64,000 bases of DNA from positions 19,049,070 through 19,113,069 of the forward strand of contig NC_044916.1 of the NCBI RefSeq assembly GCF_003576645.1. The letters run 5' to 3'. The notes under the pieces were generated by a model that searched no databases, was not told the DNA's origin, and saw only the letters and a list, made by a program, of their open reading frames with translations. Positions 34,834 to 47,500 of the stretch are shown here, one piece after another (position 1 is the stretch's first letter; every line of letters begins with the position of its first letter). The translations under genes and the position numbers were made by a program. This DNA comes from Ipomoea triloba (Eukaryota > Streptophyta > Magnoliopsida > Solanales > Convolvulaceae).

Positions 34834-35819
34834 ATGACTGATGATGAGGCAGAAATCCAATCCATCTTAGTAGTTCAGCCCCAGTGGATGGAAGAAGTAG
34901 TGAAGAGTTATGAGCTGGATGAGTGGGCGAATGAAACCCTTGCAGCTATCCTTATTAGCCCTACTGGAATATCCAACATCACTGTGACTGGGCGTCTTTT
35001 GAAATATAAGGATAGGATGTATATTGGCCCAACAGGAGGCCTAAGAGCAAAATTAATGCTGCAACTGCATGAGTCAGCCCTTGGGGAACACTCTAGACAA
35101 AATGCCACTTATCAAAGGCTTAAAACATTATTTTATTGGAAGGCCATGAAAAGAGATGTGACAGAATTGGTTAAAGGATGTGATATTTGCCAAAGGTCTA
35201 AGCATGAAAATGTAGCTAGTCCAGGCCTCCTAAAGTCCTTGCACATTCCAGAAGGAGCCTGGCAGAGTATTTCAATGGACTTCATATAAGGCTTACCAAG
35301 ATCCAACAACAAGCAAGTCATATTGGTGGTGGTGGATCGAAATATGGCAACTTCCTTGCTTTAACCGATCCTTATACTGTTGAAGGGGTTGCAGAGGTGT
35401 TTATGGAAAACATCTACAAATTGCATGGGCTACCTAATGAGATAATCTCAGACATGGATAAAATATTTACAAGCAAATTTTAGCAAACAGTGTTCAAAAG
35501 TATGGAAGTCAAGTTGAATCTCTCAACCGCATATCACCCTCAAACTGATGGGCAGACTGAGAGAGTGAACAAATGCCTTGAAGGTTACCTTAGATGCATG
35601 GTTTTTCAAAAACCTAAGGGTTGCCTTAAGTGGTTACATTTGGCTGAGTTTTGGTATAACACCAACTACCATTCCTCACTCAAATGTAGTCCCTTTCAAG
35701 CCCCCTATGGCTACAGGCCCTCTGTGATGGCTTGGAACCCAGAATTTGATAACAACAATTGGCTGTCAGAGAGAAATGCCTTGTTAGCAGCATTAAAGGA
35801 AAATCTAAGACAAGCCTAG
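34834..35819 (+). pseudogene. Chromovirus integrase
   Basis: An H2C2 zinc-binding N terminus (LHESALGEHS ... GCDICQRSK, about 35068-35203) is followed by the catalytic core. The first Asp is in SISMDFI near 35270, the second lies around ISDMDKIF near 35450, and the Glu is in HPQTDGQTERVNKCLEGYL near 35530. FWYNTNYHSSLKCSPF then follows. It is broken by a TAA after SMDFI (35287), a frameshift near 35340 and a TAG near 35482. The enzyme would insert element cDNA into the chromosome. Confidence 0.9.
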
Positions 35820-36297
35820 AACTTGAAGCTTCAGGCTGATAAGGGGAGAAGTGAAAGATCCCTAGAGGTGGGAGACTAGGTCTATTTAAAAATCCAGCTC
35901 TATAAACAGGTTTCAGTGGAAGTAAGGAGCAACTTGAAGTTGTCTGCAAGATACTTTGGCCCTTACCAGGTGATTGGAAAAGTTGGGAAAGTGGCTTACA
36001 AATTACGACTGCCACCAGGGACCTTGATACATCCTGTATTCCACATTTCACAGCTTAAGAAAAGGATTGGGGAAGGTGTTGTCCCACAGCTCGATCCTCC
36101 AATCATAGGACAAGAAGGGTAGGTCCTAGCTGAGCCTCTTACTGTGTTGGGAAAAAGACTTGTTAAAAGAAATAACAAGGAAGTAGCACAAATCTTAGTC
36201 CAATGGGTTAACTTGCCTAGAGAGGAGGCAACGCGGGAGGATTACCATCATGTGAAGAGTCAATTTTCGTCCTTCGATCCTTGGGGACAAGGATCAG
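35820..36297 (+). pseudogene. Chromovirus integrase GPY/F module and chromodomain
   Basis: [20 protein letters not shown] (about 35948-36005) is the GPY/F module, followed by [18 protein letters not shown]. After a TAG near 36120, LVKRNNKEVAQILVQWVNLP and EEATREDYHHVKSQF (36165-36270) form the chromodomain, which in chromoviruses steers integration to marked chromatin. Confidence 0.87.
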
Positions 36298-36310
36298 TGG
36301 AAGGGAGGGG
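36298..36310 (+). promoter_or_regulatory. Polypurine tract of the chromovirus
   Basis: TGGAAGGGAGGGG lies three bases before the 3' LTR, the expected plus-strand primer position. Confidence 0.8.
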
Positions 36311-36313
36311 TGT

Positions 36314-36711
36314 TGTAACATTCCTCAAAGGCAATCTTAATTCCAGAGAGCTCAAGAAGAAAGGTGGAGTAGCTGGCATTTGAAGAAGGGCAAGATGAGA
36401 AACGATGTCGTCTGAAAAGGCGGTTGGAAAGCAGTTACCAGGCAAGTCCAACAATGCCGTTTTCCATTTTACTATTGTATAAATAAATTATTTTTCCTTT
36501 TTCTGTTGATGTCGTTAGTTTATTGAGAGAAAAGGGGAACTGGGTTCTGGGAAAGTATATAGGGTTGTTGTAAGAGCAATTGATTGATTATGCTAAGAAT
36601 TAATACAAATTATCTTTTTCCTTACCTCTTCTTCTCTACCCTAAATTCTCTTATTCTCCCTTACACTTTGTACTGTCTATTATGCTGTGTTGACTGCCTA
36701 AGTGCATTACA
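36314..36711 (+). repeat. 3' LTR of the chromovirus
   Basis: Pairs with 17917-18313, with visible scattered differences. It ends TTACA, followed by AATTA, the probable degenerate partner of GATTA at 17912-17916. Confidence 0.9.
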
Positions 36712-37655
36712 AATTAATGTCTCCATGGGAACACCAACCAAGTATCTGTATCCCCTACTGGATCGGAAGAGGAACACCAATGAAGTTTGAATTGATATCA
36801 TCGGCATCCCCCACGGCCACGGGTAGCAACCAGAATAACATCCAAGTTCATATTGTCAGCAGCCGGTGATGTCAATAATGAATTCATATCATCATCCATT
36901 AGTGCCAATGTCTCCTCAATGAACTGCATGTTATCTCAACGTCCAAATCTTCCAACGTTGTTTTTTCATCTTCTTTCTTTCGCTCTAGGCGGCACAGCAC
37001 GAAATCTTTTCTCTCTTCCACAATAGGTCGGCCCTAGCTTTCTTGATTATCGTCTCTTTCAGCTCGTACCCACTATCGGTCTTGTTTCGGTTCTTATCCG
37101 TTTATACCCACATCCATCACAAACTTCCCTTTCTTATCCAAAACTGGTTTACCTTTATGCCAGTTGCCGGACCTCTTCCCGTTCACCTTCTTCCCCAACC
37201 CTACATCCCGTCATAGACTTGCCCTTCTTCTTCAACCTACTCAAAAACTATGCCATTTTTTCTGACGGACTACAGCGAATTAACTCCCATGCTTCCTGAG
37301 CTCATTACCCTATCTTCCTCATGAATCAGCCCTTCATCATCCACACTGTTATTTCTTCCTGTAGCAAATTCAAATAGAAACTTAACCACATCGTACACAA
37401 AAGGTTGGAAGCACAAACCCAATGGAATCACGCAGGTTTGTTACAACTTACGATCGGGCAGCTTGCAGAATGCGGAGTGGATGTTATTTCACTAATTTAT
37501 AGCTTTTCCGATCGATACGTACTTCTATCCTATAATAGATAGTCGGTTATTAGGATGGAAGAATATTTATTGATTAAAAATTACTACAATATCCATATTT
37601 ATTAGGTACTCTATATATTACAAAAATATTGAATATTAGATATTAGAGGGGTATC
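36712..37655 (-). other. Degenerate, unrecognised sequence right of the chromovirus
   Basis: Minus-strand reading gives short protein-like pieces in several frames (for example MDDDMNSLLTSPAADNMNL near 36850-36905, and YELKETIIKKARADLLWKRE near 36990-37050) separated by stops. It could be a decayed gene into which the chromovirus inserted, but the left flank (17337-17916) does not obviously continue it. 37480-37655 is AT-rich with no features. Confidence 0.3.
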
Positions 37656-37770
37656 AATTAGGGCTGTGCAAACCCGACCATATCCGTTTTACCCGACCGA
37701 CCTCCAATCCGAACAACACGACCCGAACCGATCCGCATCTGAAATAACATATCCGATCCATAGCCCTAAA
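37656..37770. mobile_element. Short hAT-type MITE-like element
   Basis: Begins TAGGGCTGTGCAAACCCG and ends CATAGCCCTA, giving inverted ends TAGGGCT(G/A)TG. The interior is rich in ACCCGACC / GAACC phrases, as in common plant hAT MITEs of the 'TAGGGCTGTGCA' type. It is about 115 bp long. I could not find an 8-bp TSD. Confidence 0.5.
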
Positions 37771-39249
37771 CTACGTCGAATAAGGGATATCAGTGGGGCT
37801 TCGAGGACGAAGCTCCTTTTAAGGGGGGTAGAGTGTAATACCCCATAATAAATTATTCCAGAATTACCCTCCGTGATTATTTTCTAAAATTAAATCCATT
37901 GTTTCTAGTGAGCCCAATTGTTGAATTAAGAATATTTCCTAAGGTAATTCCAAATCAAAAGCCCAAATCCTTATGCTAGTATATATATTATTTCTAAGAC
38001 ATTTAATTCTTAATATTATGGGCTTTCTCCTTATTCTATGTTTTCATTTATTTAAGAGGTGAATCATTTGGCCCAATAACTATTCATGTAAATAGAATTG
38101 TTATGTATAAATATTCAAGCCCATTCTTTATTAAATCTTCCACCCTAATATATACATATATGTATATATTTATTATGGTATATATTCAAGACTTAGCATT
38201 ATCTAGAGATTCCACTCTCTCTCTTCCTCTACTCATTTTTCACGCCATTTTCCTCCCATTCTCCTCCAAAAATTGGTCTTCATTTCATCTTCAAGATTTC
38301 AAGTAAAGATCCTTTTTTTATTGTTCTTCAAGAAAGATCATGGTAAGATCCTACCTTTTCTTGCATTTCCTCCCCTTTGTTGACTATCTTTATGAACTCT
38401 TTCCTTCTTCTTGTGGTGGGTTTTGGGTTGATAGATGATCAAGAAGTGATGGTTGCTAGGATGAGCTTAGGATTGATTGTTGCTTGTGGATTCATAAGCT
38501 TCAAGAGGTAATACACTAAAACCTACTTTCACTCTTGAATATATGAATATTATTTGGTGTTGTGGAATCCTGTGAAATTCTTTGGGTTTTAGCCTTTGAT
38601 TTGTTGGATTGTGAATCTATATTGTGGATCTATGGACTTGTGTTCATTATCCTTCAATATTGATGTATATGAGTATTTGTTGTTATGGATTCCATGTATT
38701 ATTTGGCCTCTAAAATGTGTAATCTGATGTATTCTAGGTACTGGAATGAGTTCTCGTGTATTCTGTTCCAAAGTCTGGGTTCTGTGCATTGGAGTTGTCC
38801 TTGTGGTGCATTTCAATCGTATAATGTGTCCCGTTGGAATGTTCCACAAGAACACTAGTGGAGTAGTTTGGCGGATTCCGTGAGAGTGTTCTGTTAGTAC
38901 TAGTGGAGAGGTTTGGCGGAGCGGTGGGTTTCGTGAATTGAGCGGAGAGTATTCTACCTTGATTGTTGAGTAATTATTCATGATCATTGGTCATTTATCT
39001 TGGACTATTGAGCTAGTATTGTTTGTTGATTCTTTGGTTATTATCCTGAGTATGTCCTGTGTTCATATTGTGAGTTGAGCACTATTGGTCTGAGTAATTC
39101 CTTTGGGAATGAATCTGAATTTGGTATGTTGAGACCTTGAGTCCTTATGAGTATTCCTTTGGCTTATTGAGTCTTTGATATTCTTTGAGAAGTGGTTGGT
39201 GGAATCATGGCTTTGCTTGTGGTTGGTATTATGAGATGAATTGTTTGTG

Positions 39250-39490
39250 TTTCATGCCTCTGTGGTAATGGGCATTGTATGCCTCTATGATTGGGATTTG
39301 TGCCTCTGTGATTGGGCTTCGTGCCTCTATGATTGGGCTCGTATGCCTATGTGATTGGGCTTCGTGCCTCTGTGATTGGGCTCAGATGCATCTGTGATTG
39401 GGCATTGTATGCCTCTGTGATTGGGCTCGTATGCCTCTGCGATTGGGCTTGTATGCCTCTATGGTAATGGGCATTATATGCCTGACTTTG
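39250..39490 (+). repeat. Minisatellite, about 21-23-bp unit
   Basis: About ten variants of TGCCTCTGTGATTGGGCT followed by CGTA, TCG or ATTGTA. One unit with the same start recurs after the insert at 39766, so the array was split. Confidence 0.85.
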
Positions 39491-39757
39491 GAAGCGTTCA
39501 CCGGTAACAAAATCTCGATTTCCGCTATTCCGGGTTCTTATTGAGCGTAGCAAAATTCGCGAGGAATATAAAGTTGTCGTTTCTGTAACCCTCTACCTCG
39601 CCCCGGATAGTCTGAAAAGACGGTCTCTCTGTTCGGCGTGCGGTCGAGTTGGCACTGTCGTAGACGTATCTTGGAGAAGGCGGCGCAAAGGAGGCTCGAG
39701 AGCTTGTTAAGGAAGGCGGCAAGGGCCGATGAAAGGGGGAAAACGAAAGGCATTTTT
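39486..39757 (-). other. Foreign-looking GC-richer insert, possible organellar fragment
   Basis: Splits the minisatellite. It is distinctly GC-richer than the LTR around it. Two overlapping minus-strand frames stay open through it (one with SSRASFAPPSPRYVYDSANS, the other with FPLSSALAAFLNKLSSLLCA). The base composition resembles plant mitochondrial DNA. That is only an impression; I did not recognise a mitochondrial gene. Confidence 0.3.
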
Positions 39758-40077
39758 TGGGCTATGTGCCTCTGTGTTGTGACATTGGTATGATGGTTGG
39801 TATGGTGGTTTGGTGGTTGTGGTTTGGATCTTAACCTTTGTATTGTGATTTTGGGGTCACTCTGAGAGAATGATGTGAGATTGTGTTTGGTTGGTTTCAT
39901 TTGTGGTTATTCTGTTGAACTTATGACTCAGTTGGTATCTTGTTATAGAATTGATGTCTTATGCATTCGTTACTGGATATTGGATTCATTTGGAAGTGTC
40001 TTTAGATTGTGATTCATTCAGCTTGTTGTTGTTGAGTCATCTGATTTGAAATAAAGAACAGTTTCGTTGGTTCATAT

Positions 40078-40696
40078 TATTAGGAACCCCGAGCTATTGA
40101 TTTTGATGATACCAATGATCCCGAGGAGACCCCCAAATTTCTTTTGTTTTCTAGATTAGATCTTTCAGTTTCATACCTCGGTCTTAGAAGTTAATCGAAT
40201 CCTTAATGACACGAAGTAACGAGTCATCGCTAAGATATCTCTCGTGAAAGGGATTTAGGACCTAGGCATCGAAGAACTGAAGAACCGAAGTGTTGAAGAA
40301 CTGAAGAACCGAAGTGTTGAAGAATTGAAGAACTGAAGCGTTGAAGAACTGAAGAACCGAAGACATAAGATTCAGGCCAAAACATGGAAGGGCCGAATCC
40401 TTATGCTCGAACAATCAAACGGTGATTGTTTCGAGGAGATCAATGAGAATGATAAGGACAATCATTCTCACGAGTAACCAAGGCAAAGACATTCTCTGAA
40501 AGTTGTCTTATCTATTGCCTTGAGAATGGGTTTTCAACTGAATGTCAAATCGGATCCTAGGCAACGATCCCAAGGAGCATTTAATGATTGTCACATTTTT
40601 GTGGGACAAAAGACAAATTGTCCTTGCACAAAAGAGAACAAACGGCTATAAAGGTACTGACAATCTGAAAAAGGTCAAACCTTGCCCATTGGATAT
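40078..40696 (+). repeat. Element X 5' LTR, left part
   Basis: Matches 62551-63171 and is cut at GATAT (40692-40696) by the insertion of element Y. It contains several GAAGAACTGAAGAACCGAAG type short repeats at 40268-40360. Confidence 0.93.
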
Positions 40697-41952
40697 TGTT
40701 AGGAACCCCGAGTTATTGATTTTGATGATACCGAACTATACGAGGAGACCCCTAACTTCTGTGTAAGTCTTTTGAATAGATTATGCTCTGTATCTTAGTC
40801 TACAAGATAACCGAATCCTTAGTATTTTTTCAAACACTAAGGATCTAAGTCTCTTGTACCGAAGATATGAAGACTTAAACCGAAGAGTAATTTATCCGAA
40901 GAGTTGAAGATGCGAAGAGAAGAAGACTTGGAGAACCGAAGACTGGGATCTTAGGTCAAAACATGGAAGGGCCAAGCTCTTATGACCGAGCAATCAAAAG
41001 TGTGATTGACTCGAGGAGATTAAGAGAAATGATAAGGTCAATCATTTTCTCTCACAACCAAGGCAAAGACATTCTCTGATAAGTCGTCTTGTCTACTGCC
41101 TTGAGAATGGGTATAACTGAATGTTATTTTGGGTCCTATGCAACGATCCCTAGGAGCATTTAATGATGTCACCTTTTTTAGGGACAAAAGACAAATTGTC
41201 CTTGCACAAAAGTGGACAAACGGCTAGAAAGTACTAACATTTTGAAAAGGAAAAAACACTACCCATTGGACATTACACACTGGACAATAGGTTTTGAATT
41301 TCATTTTCCCTCCAACGGATCTGAAATTCCACCTACAAATACCCTTGTCCCATCTCACTTTGACAAGGTTGAAAATACGCGAAATATTGTCTATCAAGTG
41401 AAAAACTTTCAGTGTAATATTCATAAGCTTACAAGTGATATTCAGATTTCTTTAGAAGTTCTTGTGTGATTAAGACGTTGATCAAGGAAGAAAATCACAA
41501 GAAGTTCAAGTTGGAGAATCATCACAATCTTTCAACCATCTCTACAAGTGAAGTAGAAAGAGATGGAGTAAACTTGAGAGAAGTTGAAAAACCTACAACA
41601 ACAAGGCTGCCGGGCTTAGTGATCAAAGGAACTTGTTGTAACGGATTTTGTACTATAACGGGGAATATAGTGCAAACCTTCACGCGTTGTGAAGAAGAGT
41701 GGAGTAGGCTTAGTTAACAGCCGAACCACTATAAAAACTCTCTCTGTCTCTATATTTACTTTACGTCTTGCGTTGCATATATCACTCAAACCTAATATCT
41801 TTTACAAGAATAATCAAAGTGCAAAGTTAAGATAAAACTTGATATATTCTTTCCGCTGCGTTTATCTCTTTAGACAAAAAGTTTTCAAAAACCTCTTGTG
41901 AGTCTATTCAACCCCCCCTTCTAGACTCACATCTCTACCACCGGGACCAATA
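40697..41952 (+). repeat. Element Y 5' LTR
   Basis: TGTTAGGAACCCCGAGTTAT to CCGGGACCAATA (last-but-one base differs from the ACA end of the other copy). It pairs with 53115-54412 with scattered single-base differences. A TATA box candidate, TATAAAA, at 41730-41736 follows CGAACCAC and precedes CTCTCTCTG. A C-tract lies near 41912. Confidence 0.93.
41730..41736 (+). promoter_or_regulatory. LTR TATA box of element Y
   Basis: TATAAAA, followed by a CT-rich stretch, is conserved at the corresponding place in all four X/Y LTRs (near 54210 and 54880 and 63630). It is the likely core promoter for the genomic RNA. Confidence 0.65.
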
Positions 41953-41954
41953 AG

Positions 41955-41966
41955 TGGTATCAGAGC
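41955..41966 (+). promoter_or_regulatory. Element Y primer binding site, tRNA-iMet
   Basis: TGGTATCAGAGC two bases after the 5' LTR. Confidence 0.93.
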
Positions 41967-42053
41967 AAGTTACCTTGAACGGTGGACACTCTGTGTATAC
42001 TGCCTGGTGATCCTTTTTGAAAAATTTATCAAAATATTTCCAAACTTTGCACT

Positions 42054-44584
42054 ATGTCTAAAATGGAACATCATAGGCATCTTCTTATCTTTAACTTGGA
42101 TAAGTTTGATGATTGGAAAGTGCGCATGCAGGCTCACTTGTCTGCCATGCATGATGAGATGTGGGACGTGATAACTGATGGACCCATCCAGATACTACAA
42201 GTAAACCCCAATCGTGTTGCTACCGATCCGACATCACCAGAAATGATTCCAAAGGAGAAATCCTTGCTAACTACCGAAGAGAGAACCCGAGTAAATCTCG
42301 ACAATATAGCCAAGGATATACTCTACAAGGCATTGGACGAATCATTGTTTCCGAGAGTAAGAAAGTGCAAGAATGCTAAAGACATCTGGGATGTACTTAT
42401 GCTCATAGGTGATGAGACGAACAAGAGAAGGAGAACAAGCTGACGATTGCCATGAAGAAGTTTGAAGATTTCAAACTCAATCCAAAGGAGTCCATAACTG
42501 AAATGGAAGCTCGGTTCATAAAGTTATTGATGGAAATCAATGATCTTGATGAGAAAAAGCTAACACAAAAGGAGATAAACTTGAAGATTCTCCGAGGACT
42601 ACCCAAAAGCTGGGAAATGAAAGTAGTAGCTATGCGTGATCATAGAGATCTCAAGACAATGAGTACTACTCAGATCTTTAGTGATCTGAAAGCCTACGAG
42701 TTCGAGAAGGAAGCTCAAAATGATGAAGAACTTGAGACGAGAAATATAGCCTTAGTTGCAAATCATCAATCTTCATCATCAACACCAAGGTCAAATACTA
42801 ATCCCTAATCTGATTTTTTCACTGATGATCAGCTTGCTTTGTTCATGAGAAGGTTCAAAAGATTCATGCAAAAGAATCAATCCTATGATAACTCTGACAA
42901 GACGAGAAGAACGAAGTACCGAAACAATGACAAGACTAGCGGATCCAGAACACATGAGAAGGATGAAATACAAGTGCTATGTTATAACTGCCGAAAACCT
43001 GGACACTTCAAAGCTGAATGTCCATATCCCATCGTCAAGAAGCATCAGGATGAGCACAACTACAAGAAAAATTCGGGAAATTATCACAACCCGAAGAGTG
43101 CATCAAATAATGCTGACGAAGAGCCAAACAAAAACCAGAAGAGTGATAGGCGAAGGAAGGCTCTAGCTGTAGAAGAGAAGTCAGGAGAAAAGAACGACGA
43201 GTCATGCACTTCCAGCTCCAGTTCATAAAGTGACAGTTCGGAAGATGAGAAAGGACTACTGTGTCTTTTCAGTCAAGAGGACTCGGATGAAGAGCTGTGC
43301 CTTATGGCAGATGAAGAAGAGGTAACTTCACAAAACCACTCTTCTAATTATAGTTCCGAATCCACATATCATGAAAACCCTAGGGAAGCATTCGAAAGAA
43401 TGATAAAGAGTTTTGATGGTATTGAGGATTCACACCTCAGACTCAAAGAAGAGAATGCCAAGCTATTGGCAGAAAGACAAGATCTCGAGGACATAAGATC
43501 CAAAAATGCTGAGATGCTTGAATCTATAAGCCAGCTTGAGAAGCAAGTTCATCTTCTTGAGGAAGAGTGTAAAGCGAAGGATGATAGAGAGCAAAATTTG
43601 CGTGCGGTACTTGCGACATTTACAAATTCATCCAGATTAATGGATCGAATGGTAGATGATCAAAGACCATCAGGGAGTAGAACCGGACTTGGTTATAGCT
43701 TCAGCTCTTATCAACATGTTCTCTTAACACGACCAATTGATCCTTCTACTAGTGGAGGTTTAAGTTCTGTGTTTGTCCAAGGACAAACTGAAAATCTTGA
43801 GCCAGTGATTAACGCCACAAATGGAACAGAACCACAATCAACGAGTCGATCTAATGATTCGACTGAAACACGTATTGTGGAACCTACGAGAGGAAATTTC
43901 CAAAACGGTAACCCGAGAAGTCATCAGACTCCTCGGTATAGACCTTGAGTACCGAACCATCATGGTCGTATCGCAAATGGTCAACCACTTGGGAATAACC
44001 AATCTAAAGGGAAATTCCAAGGCAATAAGAGGCAACATTACTCACAGAGGCAACGCAAGGGTATGACTCAGGGAAGACCGAACTCTTACCCGAGTAATGT
44101 CAAGAATTTCAAAAAGTTCCCTAGCAAGCATAGAGGTGGGGAAGGTACTCTATATCCTAGTGATGAGGACTGGATTATGGACTATGAACCAATGACAAGA
44201 GCAAGATTTCTGCTCCATCATAGACATAAACAAACCTCATACACTAGATTTCTGCTCCATCATAGACATAAACAAACCTCATACACTAGAGTCAACACGA
44301 ATAAACCAACACCTCCTACCTCATACACTAGAGTCAACACGAATAAACCAACACCTCCTCTTCAATACACTAGAGTCAACACGAATAAACCAACACCTCC
44401 TCTTCAAAAGGTTTATTCACCGAAGTCACCTCAAGCCTACTATGCTATCCCTTATGATTATGGCGTGTTTAACGGGTATCATGGACCGAGGATGAACCTT
44501 ACGAGTTCTAGGTATGCATGGATGCCCAAGCTCACTGCTAACCGACAAGGACCCAAGAAGGTATGGGTACCTAAAAACACTTAA
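42054..44584 (+). pseudogene. gag: Element Y gag
   Basis: ATG 42054 (MSKMEHHRHLL) opens a Copia gag: WKVRMQAHLSAMHDEMWDVI, NIAKDILYKALDESLFPRV, the LPKSWEMKVVAMRDH segment, and a CCHC zinc knuckle CYNCRKPGHFKAEC at about 42978-43019 for RNA packaging. A long coiled-coil-rich, charged second half (43304-43948) follows, then a Ser/Arg/Asn-rich tail to a TAA at 44582. Such a long gag is usual in SIRE-type elements. Damage: a frameshift near 42410 and stops at 42806, 43226 and 43946. At 44207-44410 several exact 42-bp repeats add 14 residues each; element X has the sequence once. Confidence 0.88.
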
Positions 44585-44591
44585 TCTTTGA

Positions 44592-47500
44592 ATGCAGGGA
44601 AACAGGACCATCTGGTATGTAGATAGTGGTTGCTCGAGACACATGACTGGGGATAAATCAAAACTGAGTAACTATAAAGCAAAGAATGGTCCTAAAGTAG
44701 TTTTCGGTGGGAACTCAAGTGGACGAACCATGGGTACCGGAGATGTCATGAAGAATGGTTTAATCATCCAAGAAGTCTCTTATGTTGAAGGATTAAAGTT
44801 CAATCTTTTGAGCACAAGTCAGTTTTGTGACAAAGGATACAAAGTTATATTCTCACGAGATGTATGTCAAGTTATCTCAGAACTATCTCATGAAGTTGTC
44901 TTAACAGCAAAACGAAGAAAGAATATGTATGTTGTCACGTGGGAAACAGTAAGACCGAATACTTGTCTAATCGCCAAAAGCAAGAAAGATCTGAGTTGGG
45001 AATGGCACCATAAACTCAATCATCTCAACTTCAAGGCCATCAACAAGCTTGCAAGAAAGGAACTGGTTGAAGGATTACCGAATGTAATCTATGACAAGGA
45101 TAAAGTATGTGAAGCATGTCAAAAGGGAAAGCAGATCAAGTCTTCGTTCAAAACGAAATCTCTTAACACCAATGCAAGGCCATTAAGTCTACTCCATATG
45201 GACTTATTTGGACCAGTTGATCCAGTTAGTCTAAGCGGGAGAAAATACACTCTTGTGGTAGTAGATGACTACACAAGATATACATGGACATCTTTTCTAA
45301 GAAAGAAGAATGAAACTGAGAAAGTCCTTCCAGACTTGCTCCGAAGACTTCAAACCGAAAAGGATCTAAGTATTGTCAAAATTCGGTCTGATCAAGGAAC
45401 TGGATTTGTAAACAAAGTCATCTAGGATTTCTATGGACAACACGGTATATTGCATCAGCTTTCAGCAGCAAGAACTCCTCAACAGAATGGTGTAGCTGAA
45501 AGACGCAACAGAACTCTCAAGGAAGCAGCAAGATCCATGATTGCTTTCTCAGGCCTGCCGAAACGTTTTTGGGCCGAAGCAATAAACACAACATGCTACA
45601 CTCAAAACAGATCTCTTATTCATAAAGATCATGGAGCCACACCCTACGAACTATGGAAAGGCAGAAAACCTATTGTAAAATACTTTCACATATTTGGAAG
45701 TAAATGTTTCATTCATAACAACGGGAAATCACATCTAAAGGCTTTTGATTTCATTCATAACAACGGGAAATCACATCTAAAGGCTTTTGATGAACGTCAT
45801 AACAACGGGAAATCACATCTAAAGGCTTTTGATGAACGTGCCGATGAAGGAATATTTATGGGATATTCTGAAAAGAGTAAAGCTTTTCGAGTACTGAACA
45901 AGCGAACAATGGTGATAGAAGAATCAATACATGTAGTCTTCGACGATTCATCAAAAGAGGGAGTGGTGATCTCTGAGAAACAAACTGATGAAGAAACGAA
46001 AGATAGAGAAATTGAAGAACTATCCGAAGGATCAGAATTAGAAGACGACGATTATCCACTCTTTCCAAATCTTCTACCAAATGCTTCATCTCAAACCGAA
46101 GTATTACCGAATGATGGAAATTAGCTAATAATTCAACAAGATGGAAGCAATCAAGGCGAACCCTCTATCGATGAAGGAGCACCTCCTACCACTTTTCAAC
46201 CGGATCTAAAATGGTTGAGAAATCATCCTCAAGATCAAATCATCGGTGATATACATGATAATGTACGAACTCGTGCATCCATTCGGGAATGCATGATGGC
46301 ATGTTTCATATCTCAAATTGAACCAAAAACCGTAGAAAAAGCACTAAATGACTCGGACTGGGTCATTGCCATGCAAGATAAACTACATCAATTTGAGAGA
46401 AATGATGTATGGGAACTGGTTCCACGACCAACTCATCAAAATGTCATTGGAACTAAATGGGTTTTCAAAAACAAGATGAATGAGCAGGGAGTAATTGTTA
46501 GGAACAAGGCTCGGTTAGTTGCAAAAGGATACTGTCAGGAAGAAGGAATCGATTTTGATGAAACCTTTGCACCTGTTGCTAGACTCGAAGCCATACGAAT
46601 CTTTCTAGCATATGCTGCATGGAAAGACTTTAAAGTCTACCAAATGGATGTCAAAAGTGCCTTCTTGAATGGGCTTTTGGAAGAAGAAGTATATGTCGAG
46701 CAACCCCCAGGTTTTATCTCCGAAGTAGGGATGGATAAAGTATATAAACTCAAAAAGGCTTTATATGGTTTAAAACAAGCTCCAAGGGCTTGGTATGACA
46801 CATTATCATGCTTTCTTATAAGCTGTGGATTCACGAAAGGTATAGTCGACAAAACCCTTTTTAGAATCAAAAACGGAGATCATATTCTGTACAAAACCCT
46901 TTTTAGAATCAAAAACGGAGATCATATTCTGTTGGTACAAATATATGTAGATGACATCGGAGATCATATTCTGTTGGTACAAATATATGTAGATGACATC
47001 AGAGATCATATTCTGTTGGTACAAATATATGTAGATGACATCATTTTTGGTAGTACCGATTCAGGCCTATGTGAGAAATTCTCAAAACTCATGCAAGGAA
47101 AATTCGAGATGAGCATGATGGGAGAATTAAATTACTTTTTGGGTCTTCAGGTAAAACAAGAACAAAATGGGATTTTTATAAATCAAGCAAAATACACCAA
47201 GGATCTCATCAAGAAATTCGGTGTTGATGGAAAGACCTCGGTCAAAATACCTATGAACACTTCGTTACAAATGGATATCGATAACGAAGGAAAGGATGTG
47301 GATCAGACGAAGTATAGAGGAATCATCGGTTCTCTATTATATCTTACGGCTAGTCGACCAGACATATCGTTTGATGTAGGAGTATGTGCTCGGTTTCAAG
47401 CCAATCCGAAGGAAAGTCATTTGAGTGCTGCCAAAAAGATACTAAGATATCTAAAAGGGACTCAATGTGTGGGACTTTGGTACCCGAGGAGTGACACTTT

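Larger units (their letters stand above)
37834..40077 (+). repeat. Tekay-like LTR, left part
   Basis: Starts TGTAATACCCCATAATAAAT and is noncoding. A TATA-rich stretch is at 38145-38180, a minisatellite at 39250-39490 and a foreign-looking insert at 39486-39757. It ends at the CATAT duplication made by the insertion of element X. Confidence 0.8.

Noticed and set aside
41212..41717. ORFs of 85 and 83 aa repeated at 53726-54177, 54438-54755 and 63189-63506
   Set aside because: All lie within X/Y LTRs. The repetition reflects LTR copies, and frames differ between copies by small indels, so they are not conserved proteins.
46852..47045. Reverse transcriptase with three YVDDI active sites as a novel enzyme design
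   Set aside because: The extra copies are exact 42-bp duplications of the kind found in unrelated elements here, most likely assembly artefacts.
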